A stretch of DNA of 64,000 nucleotides from Macrostomum hystrix. Taxonomy: Eukaryota; Platyhelminthes; Macrostomidae. The DNA lies in the NCBI GenBank assembly GCA_950097015.1, contig CATNEN010000025.1, positions 4,503,001 to 4,567,000 of the forward strand. The letters are read 5' to 3'. The notes beneath the pieces are model-generated. The model ran no database searches, had not been told where the DNA came from, and worked only from the letters and a program-made list of their open reading frames with translations. The number at the start of each line of letters is the position of its first letter. Position 1 is the stretch's first letter. Shown here piece after piece: positions 40,401 through 51,835 of this stretch. The translations under genes were made by a program, and so were the position numbers.

Positions 40401-43400
40401 TGATTACCTAGTACCTAGACGTCGTATCTATTCGTAGTATTCTTGTACCTAGCAAATGACACTTTTCAACCTTAATCAATGGTAGGACTGCCAAAGAGTC
40501 AGCACGTTTGAGGCTGATGCAGCAGCAGCAGCAGCCTCAGAAGCAGCAACAGCAACAGCAGCATCCGCCGCCGCCTCCACAGCGCCGAATTATTCAGCAG
40601 CCGCAGTCCCAGCAGGCAAAATCCTGGCTACCGCCCGCATTCACCAGCCGACTGACTCACTTCACGCCGATAGATGCTCGAGCCGACGATGAGAATAGCG
40701 ACGCCTGGACTGCAACCACTTCTACGGCAACTGCGGTAGCTGCGGCAGCGGCTGCGGAGGCCGCCTCAAAGCAGCAGCTGGCCGAGCGGCTGCGACTTCT
40801 GGCACGCGAGAATCGACGCAGGGTTCTTGACGGGCGCCTCTGCCTGGAATCCATGGAAGCCGACTCGACTCCCATCGACTGGGGCCAGCATCAGAACGTC
40901 ATGGCAGCCAGCTATCAGTTGCTGACACCGTTGGCCGCTGATGAAACGGCCGAAACGGACCTCAACATCTCCAGCGTCGGCTTTGACGATGATCCCGGCG
41001 GCGGGCGATTCCTGCCGACTGCGACGGCTGAGTCAACAGCCAGCACTCGACAGCTGGCTCGGTACAAGAACAGACAGTCAGTGCCACCGGTACGTAGCCG
41101 TGCACATTGAACATGCCTGCATTAATAGTGTATCTATAATTTATTACACCTGTCCGAATCGGGCCGAATGTGCAGCCCACAACAAAGGCCCAGCTCATCT
41201 GATGGCTGCGTACGGCTGTTAAATTCGCTCGGGTACGACTGGGGGGCGCCACCTCTTAATTACCTCAGCTCAAACTGCTACTCATTTAACAGCTGGGTGA
41301 ACCGGAGCAGTGCAGAGTTGTCTTGCTAAAGATAAAAAATAGCTCCGTGTAGTCGTGAATCGAACTCCCGACCTTCAAATTGTGAGTCCGGACGGCTCTA
41401 ACCCACTAGGCAACAAACGCTTCTGAAAGAATAATGTTAAGCTGTGTCACGACTTACCGCAGGTGATTGTGAGCTTAATAATGCTTGTAATAATAAAGTG
41501 CAGGAGGGCTGTGGGCAATGGTACATCATTTGGTGACACTAGACCCGCAGCCAGCGAGGAGGCAATTCTGCCCATTCCGCTGACTCCTGAGCACACACAC
41601 ACACACATAGATACCGTACGCAGGCACACACTCACACAGGTGTGTATATCTGTCCTTTGACTTTCTCATCGTCAGGCAGTGTACACTTCACCGGGCCTTG
41701 GAGGTTGGCCCTCAACGGCGCGAATCGCAAGACAAGCCCCCAAGCCTTCTCTTACGCCCCAAAAGAATGTGGCCTCGCCGCCGAATCGAGCTCAGGGACC
41801 TTGGTGCGAGAGGCAAACGTGTTAACCGCTCTGCCACCGACCCACTGATTGTGAGCTTTGTTTTTGTTCAGTTTTTGAGCACCTAGCCCACCAAACCCGA
41901 TCCGCAGTCGTCCTACATCAGCCACAAGGCCTACTCGGACCCGGTGGTTGCAGAGCACTGGCTGACGCGCACGCCGCCGCGCCCGATTGCGCGCAACATT
42001 CGCGACGTCGATCTGGTCGAACAGCCGCCATCGCATGGAGCAGCTGTCGCTGCAGCGGCGCATCGCGACTCGCCAAATGCCGATTCGGGAGTGAGCATCT
42101 CTGCTAATCACCAGATTCAGCAGTTGCAGCAGCAGCAGCGGTTCTCTACAGCAGCGGCCGGTCAATACGCAACTCCGATGGAGCGGCTACTTTCGAATGA
42201 CGCGGTGCACTACCAGCACACCCTGGCAAGCGTGATCCGCCTCCTACACCGGGAATTCTCGCTAGACGGCTGTCCGGGGGTCGACCTGCCGCTGTTAGCC
42301 GAGTACATTGTCTCGCTAGTGAACCTGTCCTGGGCCACTTTCACTAGCGCAGTCACCGAGAGATTCCCGGATCTTTATTGGAGCGACGACCTGCTCAGAG
42401 CATGCTTCGGAATCGTCAACACAGGTCGGGAACCACCGCCGCCTTTGCAGTCACAGCCGCAGCCACCGCCGACATTGACTACCAATCAGCTACCGATACC
42501 TCAGCCCCTAGCAACGATAACGATTCAGCAGCAGCAGCAGCAACAGCCTCCGAAGCCAGCGACCCCTGCACCGCCTGTTCCTGTCCAAACGAAGCCGAAA
42601 CTGTCACCTTCTCCGCCGCCACCTCCAGCGAGGTCGTCGATTACAGAATCATCTGATCACACCGATCTGCAATGGCGACTGCAGCAGCTGCGCCAGCAAC
42701 TGGTTCTAACAGCGAAGGACGTTGCCAAGGTGAAGAAACTCAGCCGACAACAGCCAGGTGGCAGCCGGTCTTGCAGGTGTGCCCGGTGTTGCTGCGAGAG
42801 ATAATTTTACTGTAATAAATGATGCCAATGCAGAAACCCCAACTTAGTTTCACCTTTAGTGCATAGGTTTTCCTCACTCGATATGATGCACTTTAATCGA
42901 TAAATTTCCTCAGGCGGGATTTAGCTGCGCTGACGGCTCGCATGGAATACCTGGAGGCCAGCTGTCGCCAAGCTGAGGCTTTGTACGCCGACAACCAGGG
43001 CTTACCACTGAGTCTCTGCCAGAGCCTGGCAGGTTGCCTTCGCAGTGGCAGCCAGTTGCAGCTGGTTAGCAATGCTGATTATTCAGAGGCGAAGGTGGCT
43101 TTTAGGCGAGGCCTGGTGCACTCGGCTGATCCCGATTGTCTAGCCGCCCTTCTATTTTGCCGGTAAGAATTCAGGAAAGACTGAAAGGCACTGCCAACTG
43201 CAAACAAACTGCCAAAGGAAGTCTTTCTAATTTTCATTAGCAACAATATCGTCACAACGATAACTTACTGTGCAGTTCTTTTGTGGGCTGAGTATAAAAT
43301 AGTTGTTGCAAGTCTTCTACAATCGAGATCTCGTGGTGTAGTGGTTATCACATCTGTCTAACACACAGAAGGTCCCCAGTTCGAGCCTGGGCGAGATCAT

Positions 43401-45541
43401 ACATTTTGCCCTTATCTTTTCAGACAAAGCATTTCAACTGGATTTGTCTGGGAATACTTTTTTGGATATCGATACTTTGAGACGCCAGAGGATCTCGTCA
43501 AGATAATTACTACTGCTATGAGGAATACATTTCCGACGTGCCTGGAAGACGGCTCGCACCAAAGCCTTGTGTTGGACCGAGGGCTAAACATACTACTTTT
43601 TTGGTTGTTCGGATTTTATCAGATTGACTTTCGAGAAAGAAGCGAGGCTCTAGCCACATTAAAGGCTTTCATGGAATTTTTGTCCGATCAGGTAAATCAT
43701 ATAATTTTCTGCCTCAAAAAATTTAAACTGCGTAAAATGTTTTACCGATATGTATCGAAAAATTCATTTGAGGTATCATATTGGCTCGTAATGAATGAAT
43801 GAATGAATGAATGATCCCCTCTATTTTCTCCAGGCTCCGAAATTGGCAGATAAATATCCGTCCATCACAGGAATTTTTTCTTTATACTCTGATTGCCAGC
43901 GTGGAATTCATGTGGACTTGCAATATTGCGACGTAGACGTGAGCAATACGGCTCAATACACGAGGACACAAACAGTAAGAAAAACGAATATATACTTTTA
44001 CAAATCAACATATAACTATGGTATGGTATGAATAAAGAAAACTGTAATATAGCGACAAACAACGTCAAAAATAATACAGAACAGAACGTCCATGATCAGC
44101 ACAATAGGAATATTCCATAGCCATGTGAAATGAAAGAGGTCTCAGGCAGCATTCCACTGCTTTACTTCTGTGGCTTATGATATTACTTATTCGCCATAGC
44201 AAATAGTGAAGTGAAGTGTGTTGCGTACAGCCGTACAGGCATACATTTAATGACGGAGCTCCTGCTCTAAGGAAGCTATCATATAGATTAGCAGTAGCCG
44301 ACGCCAATAAGATCTCGTGGTGTAGTGGTTATCACATCTGTCTAACACACAGAAGGTCCCCAGTTCGAGCCTGGGCGAGATCATAATTTTTTCTATAAGA
44401 ACCAACTAATTAGTTAGTTTAGCCTCGCTTTGCTAATTACCTAGTTCATCTGCTTATTTTACATTAATATTTTTTCCTTTCAGATAATCCCTCGGCCTGT
44501 TTCCTTTCTTCCGGTAAGTTCCTAGAAAGAAGTTTTGTCTTTACAAAAGCCAGTTTATACTATTTTTCATCTACTTTTAGTAGAGTAGTTAAAAACGGTT
44601 GATTAATTCCGACCCACCGACAGTGGCCGCAGCTGCGCGTGTTCAGTCCGGACAGGGTCACAGAGCGGCTGGCTCGCCAGCTACTCGCCGAGCGCCTGTC
44701 CGAGCCGGCCACCGATCGACCGCTAGCCGTTGTCGACTGCGCCGAAATCGAACTCGCGGCCAGCCTGTGCGCCCTCAGCCGGCAGAAATTCCTGGCCTGC
44801 CACCCGGTGGACCTGCTCACCGGCTCCAGCGCCGGCCTGACCGAGTTTCTTGCCCACTGTGACCGACTGTCGCGCTGGTGCACAGCCGAGCTGTTGGCGG
44901 CCGGGCCAGGCGCCAAGCAGCGCGCTCTGCTGGCTCGCCGGCTCTGGCTGGCGGCTAGCGAATGCGCCGACCGCGGCGACCTGGCCTCCGCGGTGGCTCT
45001 GGCCGAGGGCCTGTCCGGGCCGCGGCTGCAGTGGGCGCCCGGGCTGCACAGGCTTGACGCTCGCGCCAGCCGGGCTCGGAAGCGACTCACCGTGCTCAGA
45101 GCCCGACTGCTGTCTGAGCCGATGACTCAGCAGACCGCGGTGCCGCATCCGAGACTGCTGCGGGCCCACCTGCAGTCGCTGGAGGTTGGCAGCTTCCGGT
45201 TGGCTAGCGGGCACGTCAAATGGGACAAGGTCCGCCGCCTGGCGCTCTGCCTGCAGCCGTTGCGCATGGCCCGCCAGGTCATTGTCGGCGGCGGAAGCGG
45301 CGGCACCGTCGGGGACGCCAGCGACATTGGCGACGATCGGCGGCTGACTAGGCAGCTGAGCCGGCGCATCGAGGAACTGGCCGGAGCCGATCTGGACCTG
45401 CTGCTGCAGATGCAGGCTGATTCCACGGCGCCAACGGTCGCGGCCGGCCTAGCGACCATGTCGGCTACGTCGGGCCACGAAGCTGCGCGATCGGACGAGG
45501 CGTCTGCGGCGGCCATGGCTGTTGGACGGCACAAACGGTAG
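37473..45541 (+). CDS. KNDC1: KNDC1 / very-KIND RasGEF, twelve exons
   Basis: A Ras guanine-nucleotide exchange factor with two KIND domains. In mammals very-KIND is neuronal and binds MAP2 through its second KIND domain. Exons are 37473-37689, 38602-38922, 39360-39406, 39489-39642, 39719-40247, 40486-41089, 41887-42776, 42914-43162, 43424-43691, 43834-43974, 44484-44513 (30-nt microexon) and 44624-45541 (1455 aa; human 1749). KIND1 is about residues 1-175 (kinase-like ISPASLLFSENG, FLAPEV, VYSLGACL, RRPSVSQLL). KIND2 is about 200-420 (LSLDNFVLDSTGRCRL, LRWLPPEYSS, DRRPALATV) with an acidic insert, FDDDDDGEGYDD. A polyGln/Pro linker follows, then RasGEF_N at about 1004-1093 (LVLDRGLNILLFWLFGFYQI) and a divergent RasGEF domain from about 1150 (EIELAASLCALSRQKF, RRLWLAASECADRGDLAS). 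Neither KIND domain has kinase catalytic residues, as is normal for the family. Introns 8 and 10 contain tRNA genes. Confidence 0.9.
38195..38420. repeat. 16/17-bp CACCTCACTCCAACACC repeat in KNDC1 intron 1
   Basis: About 14 copies of ACCCACCTCACTCCAAC-type units with Gly/Ala-free, C-rich composition. The same repeat family fills the next intron, on the other side of exon 2. Confidence 0.95.
38935..39295. repeat. same 16/17-bp repeat family in KNDC1 intron 2
   Basis: About 21 copies of ACCACCTCACTCCGACA/CAACA units starting about 12 nt after the donor at 38923. It shares the CCACCTCACTCC core with the array in intron 1, which is unusual in this window, where arrays are otherwise private. Confidence 0.95.
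41180..41420 (-). mobile_element. tRNA-derived SINE, family B
   Basis: The minus strand reads TTGCCTAGTGGGTTAGAGCC, then GAGTTCGATTCACGA and the body CTTTAGCAAGACAACTCTGC. It is diverged from the 30.1-kb copy. It lies in KNDC1 intron 6 next to a family A element. Confidence 0.75.
41502..41850 (-). mobile_element. tRNA-derived SINE, family A
   Basis: The minus strand head is GGTGGCAGAGCGGTTAACAC with the B-box-like GCTCGATTCGGCGGCG. The body and the CACACA segment match the 34.2-kb copy closely, and a short TAATAA tail lies on the left. It is inserted in KNDC1 intron 6, about 40 nt before exon 7. Confidence 0.85.
43327..43399 (+). tRNA. tRNA-Val (AAC), copy 1, inside KNDC1 intron 8
   Basis: 73 nt with a full cloverleaf: acceptor GATCTCG/CGAGATC (7 bp, perfect), A box TGGTGTAGTGG, anticodon stem TCTGT/ACAGA with loop CTAACAC (anticodon AAC), T stem CCCAG/CTGGG with TTCGAGC (B box), discriminator A. 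It sits in sense orientation in a 261-nt intron, only 24 nt before the exon. The T-rich stretch CTTATCTTTTCAG therefore serves both as the exon's pyrimidine tract and as a possible Pol III terminator. Confidence 0.96.
44311..44383 (+). tRNA. tRNA-Val (AAC), copy 2, inside KNDC1 intron 10
   Basis: Identical over all 73 nt to the copy at 43327, in the same orientation 984 nt downstream, with a different 5' flank. It is followed by TAATTTTTTCT, a strong Pol III terminator. The shared GATCATA after the gene suggests a duplication a few bases longer than the tRNA itself. Confidence 0.96.
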
Positions 45542-45639
45542 ACTGAGTCGAACAAGAGACAATCGAGGATAAATATCCTTCACTGTTGTTTTTCAAATTT
45601 GATCCTGCTATGATATTTTAGGTATTTTAGCTGTTTTGA

Positions 45640-46490
45640 GGCCATTGCTAGAGAATTTGCTGGCTGGTTTGTTGGCTGGTTTGCTAGATGATTTGCTGGC
45701 TGGTTTGTTGGCTGGTTTGCTAGAGAATTTGCTGGCTGGTTTGTTGGCTGGTTTGCTAGAGAATTTGCTGGCTGGTTTGCTAGATGATTTGCTGGCTGGT
45801 TTGCTAGATGATTTGTTGGCTGGTTTGCTTGATGATTTGCTGGCTGGTTTGCTAGATGATTTGCTGGCTGGTTTGCTAGATGATTTGTTGGCTGGTTTGC
45901 TTGATGATTTGCTGGCTGGTTTGCTAGATGATTTTTTGGCTGGTTTGCTTGATGATTTGCTGGCTGGTTTGCTTGATGATTTGCTGGCTGGTTTGCTGGT
46001 TGGTTTGCTGGCTGGTTTGATGGCTGGTTTGATGGCTGGTTTGATGGCTGGTTTGATGGCTGGTTTGATGGCTGGTTTGATGGCTGGTTTGATGGCTGGT
46101 TTGATGGCTGGTTTGATGGCTGGTTTGATGGCTGGTTTGATTGTTGGTTTGATGGCTGGTTTGCTAGCTGGTTTGCTGGCTGGTTTGCTGGCTGGTTTGT
46201 TGGCTGGTTTGCTAGATGATTTGTTGGCTGGTTTGCTTGATGATTTGCTGGCTGGTTTGCTAGATGATTTGTTGGCTGGTTTGCTTGATGATTTGCTGGC
46301 TGGTTTGCTAGATGATTTGCTGGCTGGTTTGCTAGATGATTTGTTGGCTGGTTTGCTTGATGATTTGCTGGCTGGTTTGATGGCTGGTTTGATGGCTGGT
46401 TTGATGGCTGGTTTGCTGGCTGGTTTGATGGCTGGTTTGATGGCTGGTGATTGATGGCTGGTTTGCTGGCTGGTTTGCTGGCTGAAATTT
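45640..46490. repeat. 12-bp minisatellite between KNDC1 and Sp genes
   Basis: About 70 units of 12 bp in two main types, GCTGGCTGGTTT/GATGGCTGGTTT and GCTAGATGATTT/GCTTGATGATTT. Blocks of each type alternate; a pure GATGGCTGGTTT block lies at 46010-46160. The period is a multiple of three and the unit lacks stops, so long frames exist on both strands (LLAGLLDD on plus, KPASKSSS on minus). I do not take these as genes. Confidence 0.95.
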
Positions 46491-47458
46491 GTTTGACTCA
46501 TGTTGCTCGCCTGAAGAATCCTAATCCTAAAATCATCTTTCCATCTGTCCAATGGGTGCTCACAATTCGTGCTTGTTTTCAATGACTTCCAGCCGTCCTC
46601 AAGTTTTGTCATGAATTCCGCATTGTAAATCTCATTCGTTATGGGCCAAAATGGTTGACTAAAAAGAATTTTGCAAGTTTTTCTGATAATTTCAACACAA
46701 GGCCCCCTACCTCATTCAACCGTGTTTCCATTAACCAATTGTAAGCAATTTGTGGATTTTATTGTGTATTATTATTCCCAAAGTTTAAGGCGATCACACA
46801 GGGCCTATTTCGGGTGCTAAATATTGGTGCTAAGCCTACCTAAAGTATTCGCTCTCTTCGAATCTCACAGCGGAGTTGTCCTCGCTTTGTTTAAATCTTT
46901 TACAATTTTTGTTTCGATATTCTGAAGCGTATATTGTTTTAAATAAATGAACAGTTTGGTGCCTTTTGCTGTGCTATGCATCTTATTAATAATTGTTTAT
47001 TAACACATACTTATTAAACAGATGTGCGTTCACATCACGAACAACATTCGATGCGCCTACTGTTAGTAGCTGTGACGGATATCAATGCGACAAAAATATT
47101 GTTAAACAAAAACTCAGACATTGTTACTGCAGCTTTGTTACTGCCGATAGACAAAACGAGGCGGTTCGAACTAGAATATTTTTATTTTAAACAGAAAATT
47201 CGAGCAATTCTGGAATGATTATTTTAGGGATTTGAAATGAATCAATTTTAGCGTGGTTTCGAAAAAATTGGTTAAGCATCACTATAATTCTAATGTACGA
47301 GTAATTGATTATCAAAACAGCATTGGCTACAACAGACAAACTGAGGGTCCACTAATAATGAAAAATACTAATTAAAGCGATATAATGTAGCTTTAATGGC
47401 CTTTGAAATCCTTGTGCATACACAGGACAAGCGAAGCCTATCCTCGAAGTGCCCAAAG
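46491..47458. other. convergent 3' region of KNDC1 and Sp
   Basis: AT-rich. There is a plus-strand AATAAA at 46942-46947 and a minus-strand AATAAA (TTTATT at 47181-47186). If KNDC1 used the first, its 3' UTR would include the 12-bp array. No further gene is seen; the short frames near 47000 have no domain. Confidence 0.4.
47181..47186 (-). promoter_or_regulatory. probable poly(A) signal of the Sp gene
   Basis: AATAAA on the minus strand about 275 nt after the Sp stop codon. Confidence 0.55.
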
Positions 47459-50366
47459 TCACCGCTGGTCAGCCTTAGTAACGAGCCTCTTCTTGTCCGT
47501 TTCCTCTTCCGAGTCGCTCAATTCGGCGGCCGTTGCGTCATCCTCGTCGGCATTATTGTCATCTTCGGCCTCGATGGCGCCGGCGTCAGGGCAGCGCTGC
47601 GCGCTCTCGCTGTGGGTCTTGAGGTGCTTTGAAAGATGATCGGACCGCATGAACCGCTTTCGGCACACCTCACAGGCAAATCGCTTCTCACCTGTGTGGG
47701 TGCGCAGATGCCGCTGGAGCTCGTCCGACCGGGTGAAGCGTTTGCCGCAGAACAGCCAGTTGCAGACGAACGGCCGCTCGCCAGTGTGCCAGCGCAGGTG
47801 GGCCTTCAGGTGTGACGTCTTGTTGTACACCTTGCCGCAGCCGGGAATGTGGCAGCTGTGTAGGCTGCGCCTTCTCAGCTGAGCACCGGCCGGCCCGAGG
47901 CGGTCGGCCTCGTGACAGTTCGGACAGTCGCAGGTGGCCCGTCCGGTGTAGCGACGGCTCGACTTACCGCCAGCGCCGCTGCGGCCGCCGCCGCCGCCAG
48001 AAACAGCTACTGACGCTGAGGGCGGCTGCGCTTGTAGCTGAGGCGGCGGCGGCAGCGGCGGCGGCTGCGCCTGGCCCGCATTAGCAGATGATGAAGCCGC
48101 TGAGGCTGTGCCGACGTAGCCAGCAGCTGCTGCGGCAGCCGCAGCAGCTGCCGCCGCCGCTGCTGAAGCCGCAGCGGCATCGGCGTGGCCAAAAAGCGGT
48201 AGAAATGGATTGCCAGAAGCCTGGCTGACTAGATAGTCAGATGAGGGGGGCTGGCTCATGTGGTAGGCAAAGTGCTGCTGCTGCTGCTGATGGTGTTGCT
48301 GCTGATGCTGATGGTGCTGCTGATGGTGCTGCTGATGGTGCTGCTGATGATCGACACTCGATGCTGCCACTGCGGCGGAGAGCCAAGAGGCGGCACCTCC
48401 GACAGATCCGTGCTGCAGCTCCCAATAAGACTGCTGCTGCTGCTGCTGTTGCTGCAGCGGCTGGTTGTGATGATGCTGCTGCTGAGCTTGGTGATGCTGC
48501 CAGCCCTGGTAAAGCATCTGCGGATAGTCACCCTTAAACATCGATGACGTCATCGGCTCCATCGATGTTGCGTGATAAAATTCGCCACAGCCAGAGCCGG
48601 CCCAACCGCCGCCAGCGCTGGCGCTGAAGCTCGCAGCGGGGCCGCAGCCGCCGCTGCCGTTTCCGCTGCCAGCGCCTCGATAATAAGCTGCCGCTGCTGC
48701 CATTGCAGCCGCCGCGGCAGCCGCCGTCGCCGGTGGCAGCTTGGAAGATGCCGCCTCAGTTGGCAAAGGCTCCTCCGACGACGCCGCCGGTCTAGTCGGG
48801 GCTCCGCCTCCGCTGCCGCCGCCAACGGCTACCGCGCCTGCGAGCTCCCCGGATGTCGCTGGAGAGGCGCCGCCAGATTTTGAAGCCGCGCTGACGCAGT
48901 CGCCGTCGTTGAAGTGTCGAATTGGAGGTTCGCGCTCCGCTGACAGCCGACCGCTCCGATCCTGCAGTTTTTATTCGGATGAAATTTTAAGCAACGCTTA
49001 AAAATTTTAGGATTCAAATCCAACAGGGCAATTTTTATGCAGAGGATGTTTTTCCTTTAATAATAATAATACTAATAATATTATGTTTTTCCTTTATAAA
49101 CCAGTTGCCGAATTCCCATTTTGAGCTTTGATTGCTGACTTTCCCTCCATGATCTCTCTGAAATCCCAAACTGAAACTGAAATACCAAAACTGACTTCCC
49201 AGAGCTGACTTCCCAAAACTCGATTCCTAAAACTGAATGCCCAGAACAAAATTCCAAAAACTGAATTCCCAAAACTGAATTCCAAGAACGGAATTCCCAA
49301 AACTGGATTCCCAAAACTGAATTCCCAAAACGGAATTCCCAAAACTAAATTCCCAAAACTGAATTCCAAAAACGGAATTTCCAAAACTGGATTCCCAAAA
49401 CTGGATTCCCAAAACTGAATGCCCAGAACGGAATTCCCAAAACTGGATTCCCAAAACTGGATTCCCAAAACTGAATTCCCAAAACGGAATTCCCAAAACT
49501 AAATTCCCAAAACTGAATGCCCAGAACGGAATTCCCAAAACTGGATTCCCAAAACTGGATTCCCAAAACTGAATTCCCAAAACTGAATTCCCAAAACTAA
49601 ATTCCCAAAACTAAATTCCCAAAACTGAATTCCCAAAACTCGATTCCCAAAACTGGATTCCCAAAACTGAATTCCCAAAACGGAATTCCCAAAACTGAAA
49701 TCCCAAAACTGAATTCCAAGAACGGAATTCCCAAAACTGGATTCCCAAAACTGAATTCCCAAAACGGAATTCCCAAAACTAAATTCCCAAAACTGAATTC
49801 CAAAAACGGAATTTCCAAAACTGGATTCCCAAAACTGGATTCCCAAAACTGAATGCCCAGAACGGAATTCCCAAAACTGGATTCCCAAAACTGGATTCCC
49901 AAAACTGAATTCCCAAAACGGAATTCCCAAAACTAAATTCCCAAAACTGAATGCCCAGAACGGAATTCCCAAAACTGGATTCCCAAAACTGGATTCCCAA
50001 AACTGAATTCCCAAAACTGAATTCCCAAAACTAAATTCCCAAAACTAAATTCCCAAAACTGAATTCCCAAAACTCGATTCCCAAAACTGGATTCCCAAAA
50101 CTGAATTCCCAAAACGGAATTCCCAAAACTGAAATCCCAAAACTGAATTCCAAGAACGGAATTCCCAAAACTGGATTCCCAAAACTGAATTCCCAAAACG
50201 GAATTCCCAAAACTAAATTCCCAAAACTGAATTCCAAAAACGGAATTTCCAAAACTGGATTCCCAAAACTGAATTCCCATCGCTGACTTCCCGCGTGGCT
50301 CATGCGACTCACCGAACCGGTTCCCCGCAGCGGCACCATAGCTGAAAAGTCCTCTGCCGAATTCAT
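47459..50366 (-). CDS. Sp6-9 type (Sp8/buttonhead-like) zinc-finger factor, two exons
   Basis: A GC-box binding transcription factor. Exon 1 is 50366-50313 (18 codons, [18 protein letters not shown], then the strong donor GTGAGT). Exon 2 is 48961-47459, preceded by CTGCAG and in phase (518 aa). The N-terminal half is low complexity: polyAla, polyGln and His/Gln runs. The Btd box [16 protein letters not shown] is followed by three C2H2 fingers ([59 protein letters not shown]). The base-contacting residues (KTSHLKA, RSDELQR, RSDHLSK) are those of Sp proteins. [10 protein letters not shown] and the extended Btd box point to the Sp6-9 group rather than Sp1-4 or Sp5. The tail is acidic. Sp6-9 factors act in limb, appendage and neural development in animals. 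The intron is filled by a 14-bp array. The acceptor has a weak pyrimidine tract, so exon 1 is a little less certain than exon 2. Confidence 0.93.
49205..50285. repeat. 14-bp minisatellite in Sp intron 1
   Basis: About 77 copies of AATTCCCAAAACTG-type units with GAATGCCCAGAACG and AATTTCCAAAACTG variants. The pattern of variants repeats after about 434 bp, i.e. 31 units (GAATGCCCAG near 49417/49514 and again near 49850/49948), so part of the array was duplicated as a block. It starts about 27 nt from the exon 1 donor. Confidence 0.95.
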
Positions 50367-50429
50367 ATCTCAACAACAGTTGCTCTTTTAGACGCGAACA
50401 AGCAGCGACTGAGAATTAGATAAAGTCGA

Positions 50430-50600
50430 TGAAGCTTATAAGATTATTAGCGGAACTCTGATGCCTCACTGAGATTTTTTTGTTAAATAAATAAAGCCTT
50501 GCCGAACGCGCCGACTGCTCGCCTCTGATTGGCTGGCTGCTCACCCCCACCCCGGACTCGGCGGCAGCGGCGGCGGTCCGGTCGGGTGAGTGGGGCTGAG
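50430..50600 (-). promoter_or_regulatory. putative Sp promoter
   Basis: On the minus strand, upstream of the start codon: CTTATAAG (50435-50442, TATA-like, about 70 nt before the ATG), then a CCAAT box in GCCAGCCAATCAG (about 50524-50536) and the GC-rich CCGGGGTGGGGGTGAG, which resembles an Sp/KLF site and would allow autoregulation (inference). Confidence 0.4.
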
Positions 50601-50869
50601 ATCTTGACCCAACTAAAAAGCTGATGCAGAAAATCAATCAATCTCTCTTAGAAGACTCCGGAACCATGGCATCGATTGGTAATCAGCATGGACAAGAATT
50701 GTTTCTCGTGAGGGCTGGGCGTGAGAGTTGGGACGACAAATGGCTGCTCTAAAAATAATTTGCTTTCATTTTCATCGAATTTGTATTTAGGGACATTGTT
50801 AGAGTGCCTGACCACGAAATTGAATTTGAAATTTTATAGAAAACTGCTGAAATCTCATAGAACCAGTTT

Positions 50870-51835
50870 CGAATCTTACAGAATGAGTGTCTAATCTCAC
50901 ATAATGAGTGTCTAATCTCACAGAAAGAGTGTCTAATCTCACATAATGAGTGTCTAATCTCACATTGAGTGTCTAATCTCACAGAAAGAGTGTCTAATCT
51001 CACAGAAAGAGTGTCTAATCTCACAGAAAGAATGTCTAATCTCACATAATGAGTGTCTAATCTCACAGAAAGAATGTCTAATCTCACATAATGAGTGTCT
51101 AATCTCACAGAAAGAGTGTCTAATCTCACATAATGAGTGTCTAATCTCACAGAAAGAGTGTCTAATCTCACATAATGAGTGTCTAATCTCACATTGAGTG
51201 TCTAATCTCACAGAAAGAGTGTCTAATCTCACAGAAAGAGTGTCTAATCTCACAGAAAGAGTGTCTAATCTCACATAATGAGTGTCTAATCTCACAGAAA
51301 GAGTGTCTAATCTCACATAATGAGTGTCTAATCTCACATTGAGTGTCTAATCTCACAGAAAGAGTGTCGAATCTCACGTAATGAGTGTCTAATCTCACAG
51401 AATGAATCTCTAATCTCACATAATGAGTGTCTAATCTCATAGAATGAGTGTCCAATCTCACATAATGAGTGTCTAATCTCACAGAATGAGTGTCCAATCT
51501 CACAGAATGAATCTCTAATCTCACATAATGAGTGTCTAATCTCATAGAATGAGTGTCCAATCTCACATAATGAGTGTCTAATCTCACAGAATGAGTGTCC
51601 AATCTCACAGAAAGAGTGTCTAATCTCACAGAAAGAGTGTCTAATCTCATAGAATGAGTGTCCAATCTCACATAATGAGTGTCTAATCTCACAGAATGAG
51701 TGTCCAATCTCACAGAAAGAGTGTCTAATCTCACAGAAAGAGTGTCTAATCTCACAGAAAGAGTGTCTAATCTCACAGAATGAGTGTCTAATCTCACATA
51801 ATGAGTCTCTAATCTCACAGAATCGAATCTGACAG
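50870..51835. repeat. 21-bp minisatellite upstream of Sp
   Basis: About 46 copies of AATCTCACAGAAAGAGTGTCT-type units with ATAATGAGTGTCT and GAATGAGTGTCC variants. On the minus strand each unit reads CTGTGAGATTAGACAC, which contains GTGAGA. It lies about 500 nt upstream of the Sp start codon. Confidence 0.95.

Noticed and set aside
45608-46612. 334-aa Lys/Ser/Pro-rich minus-strand protein
   Set aside because: It is mostly a 12-bp repeat with an equally long frame on the other strand. The unique N-terminal 45 residues match no family I know. Kept only as a low-interest finding.
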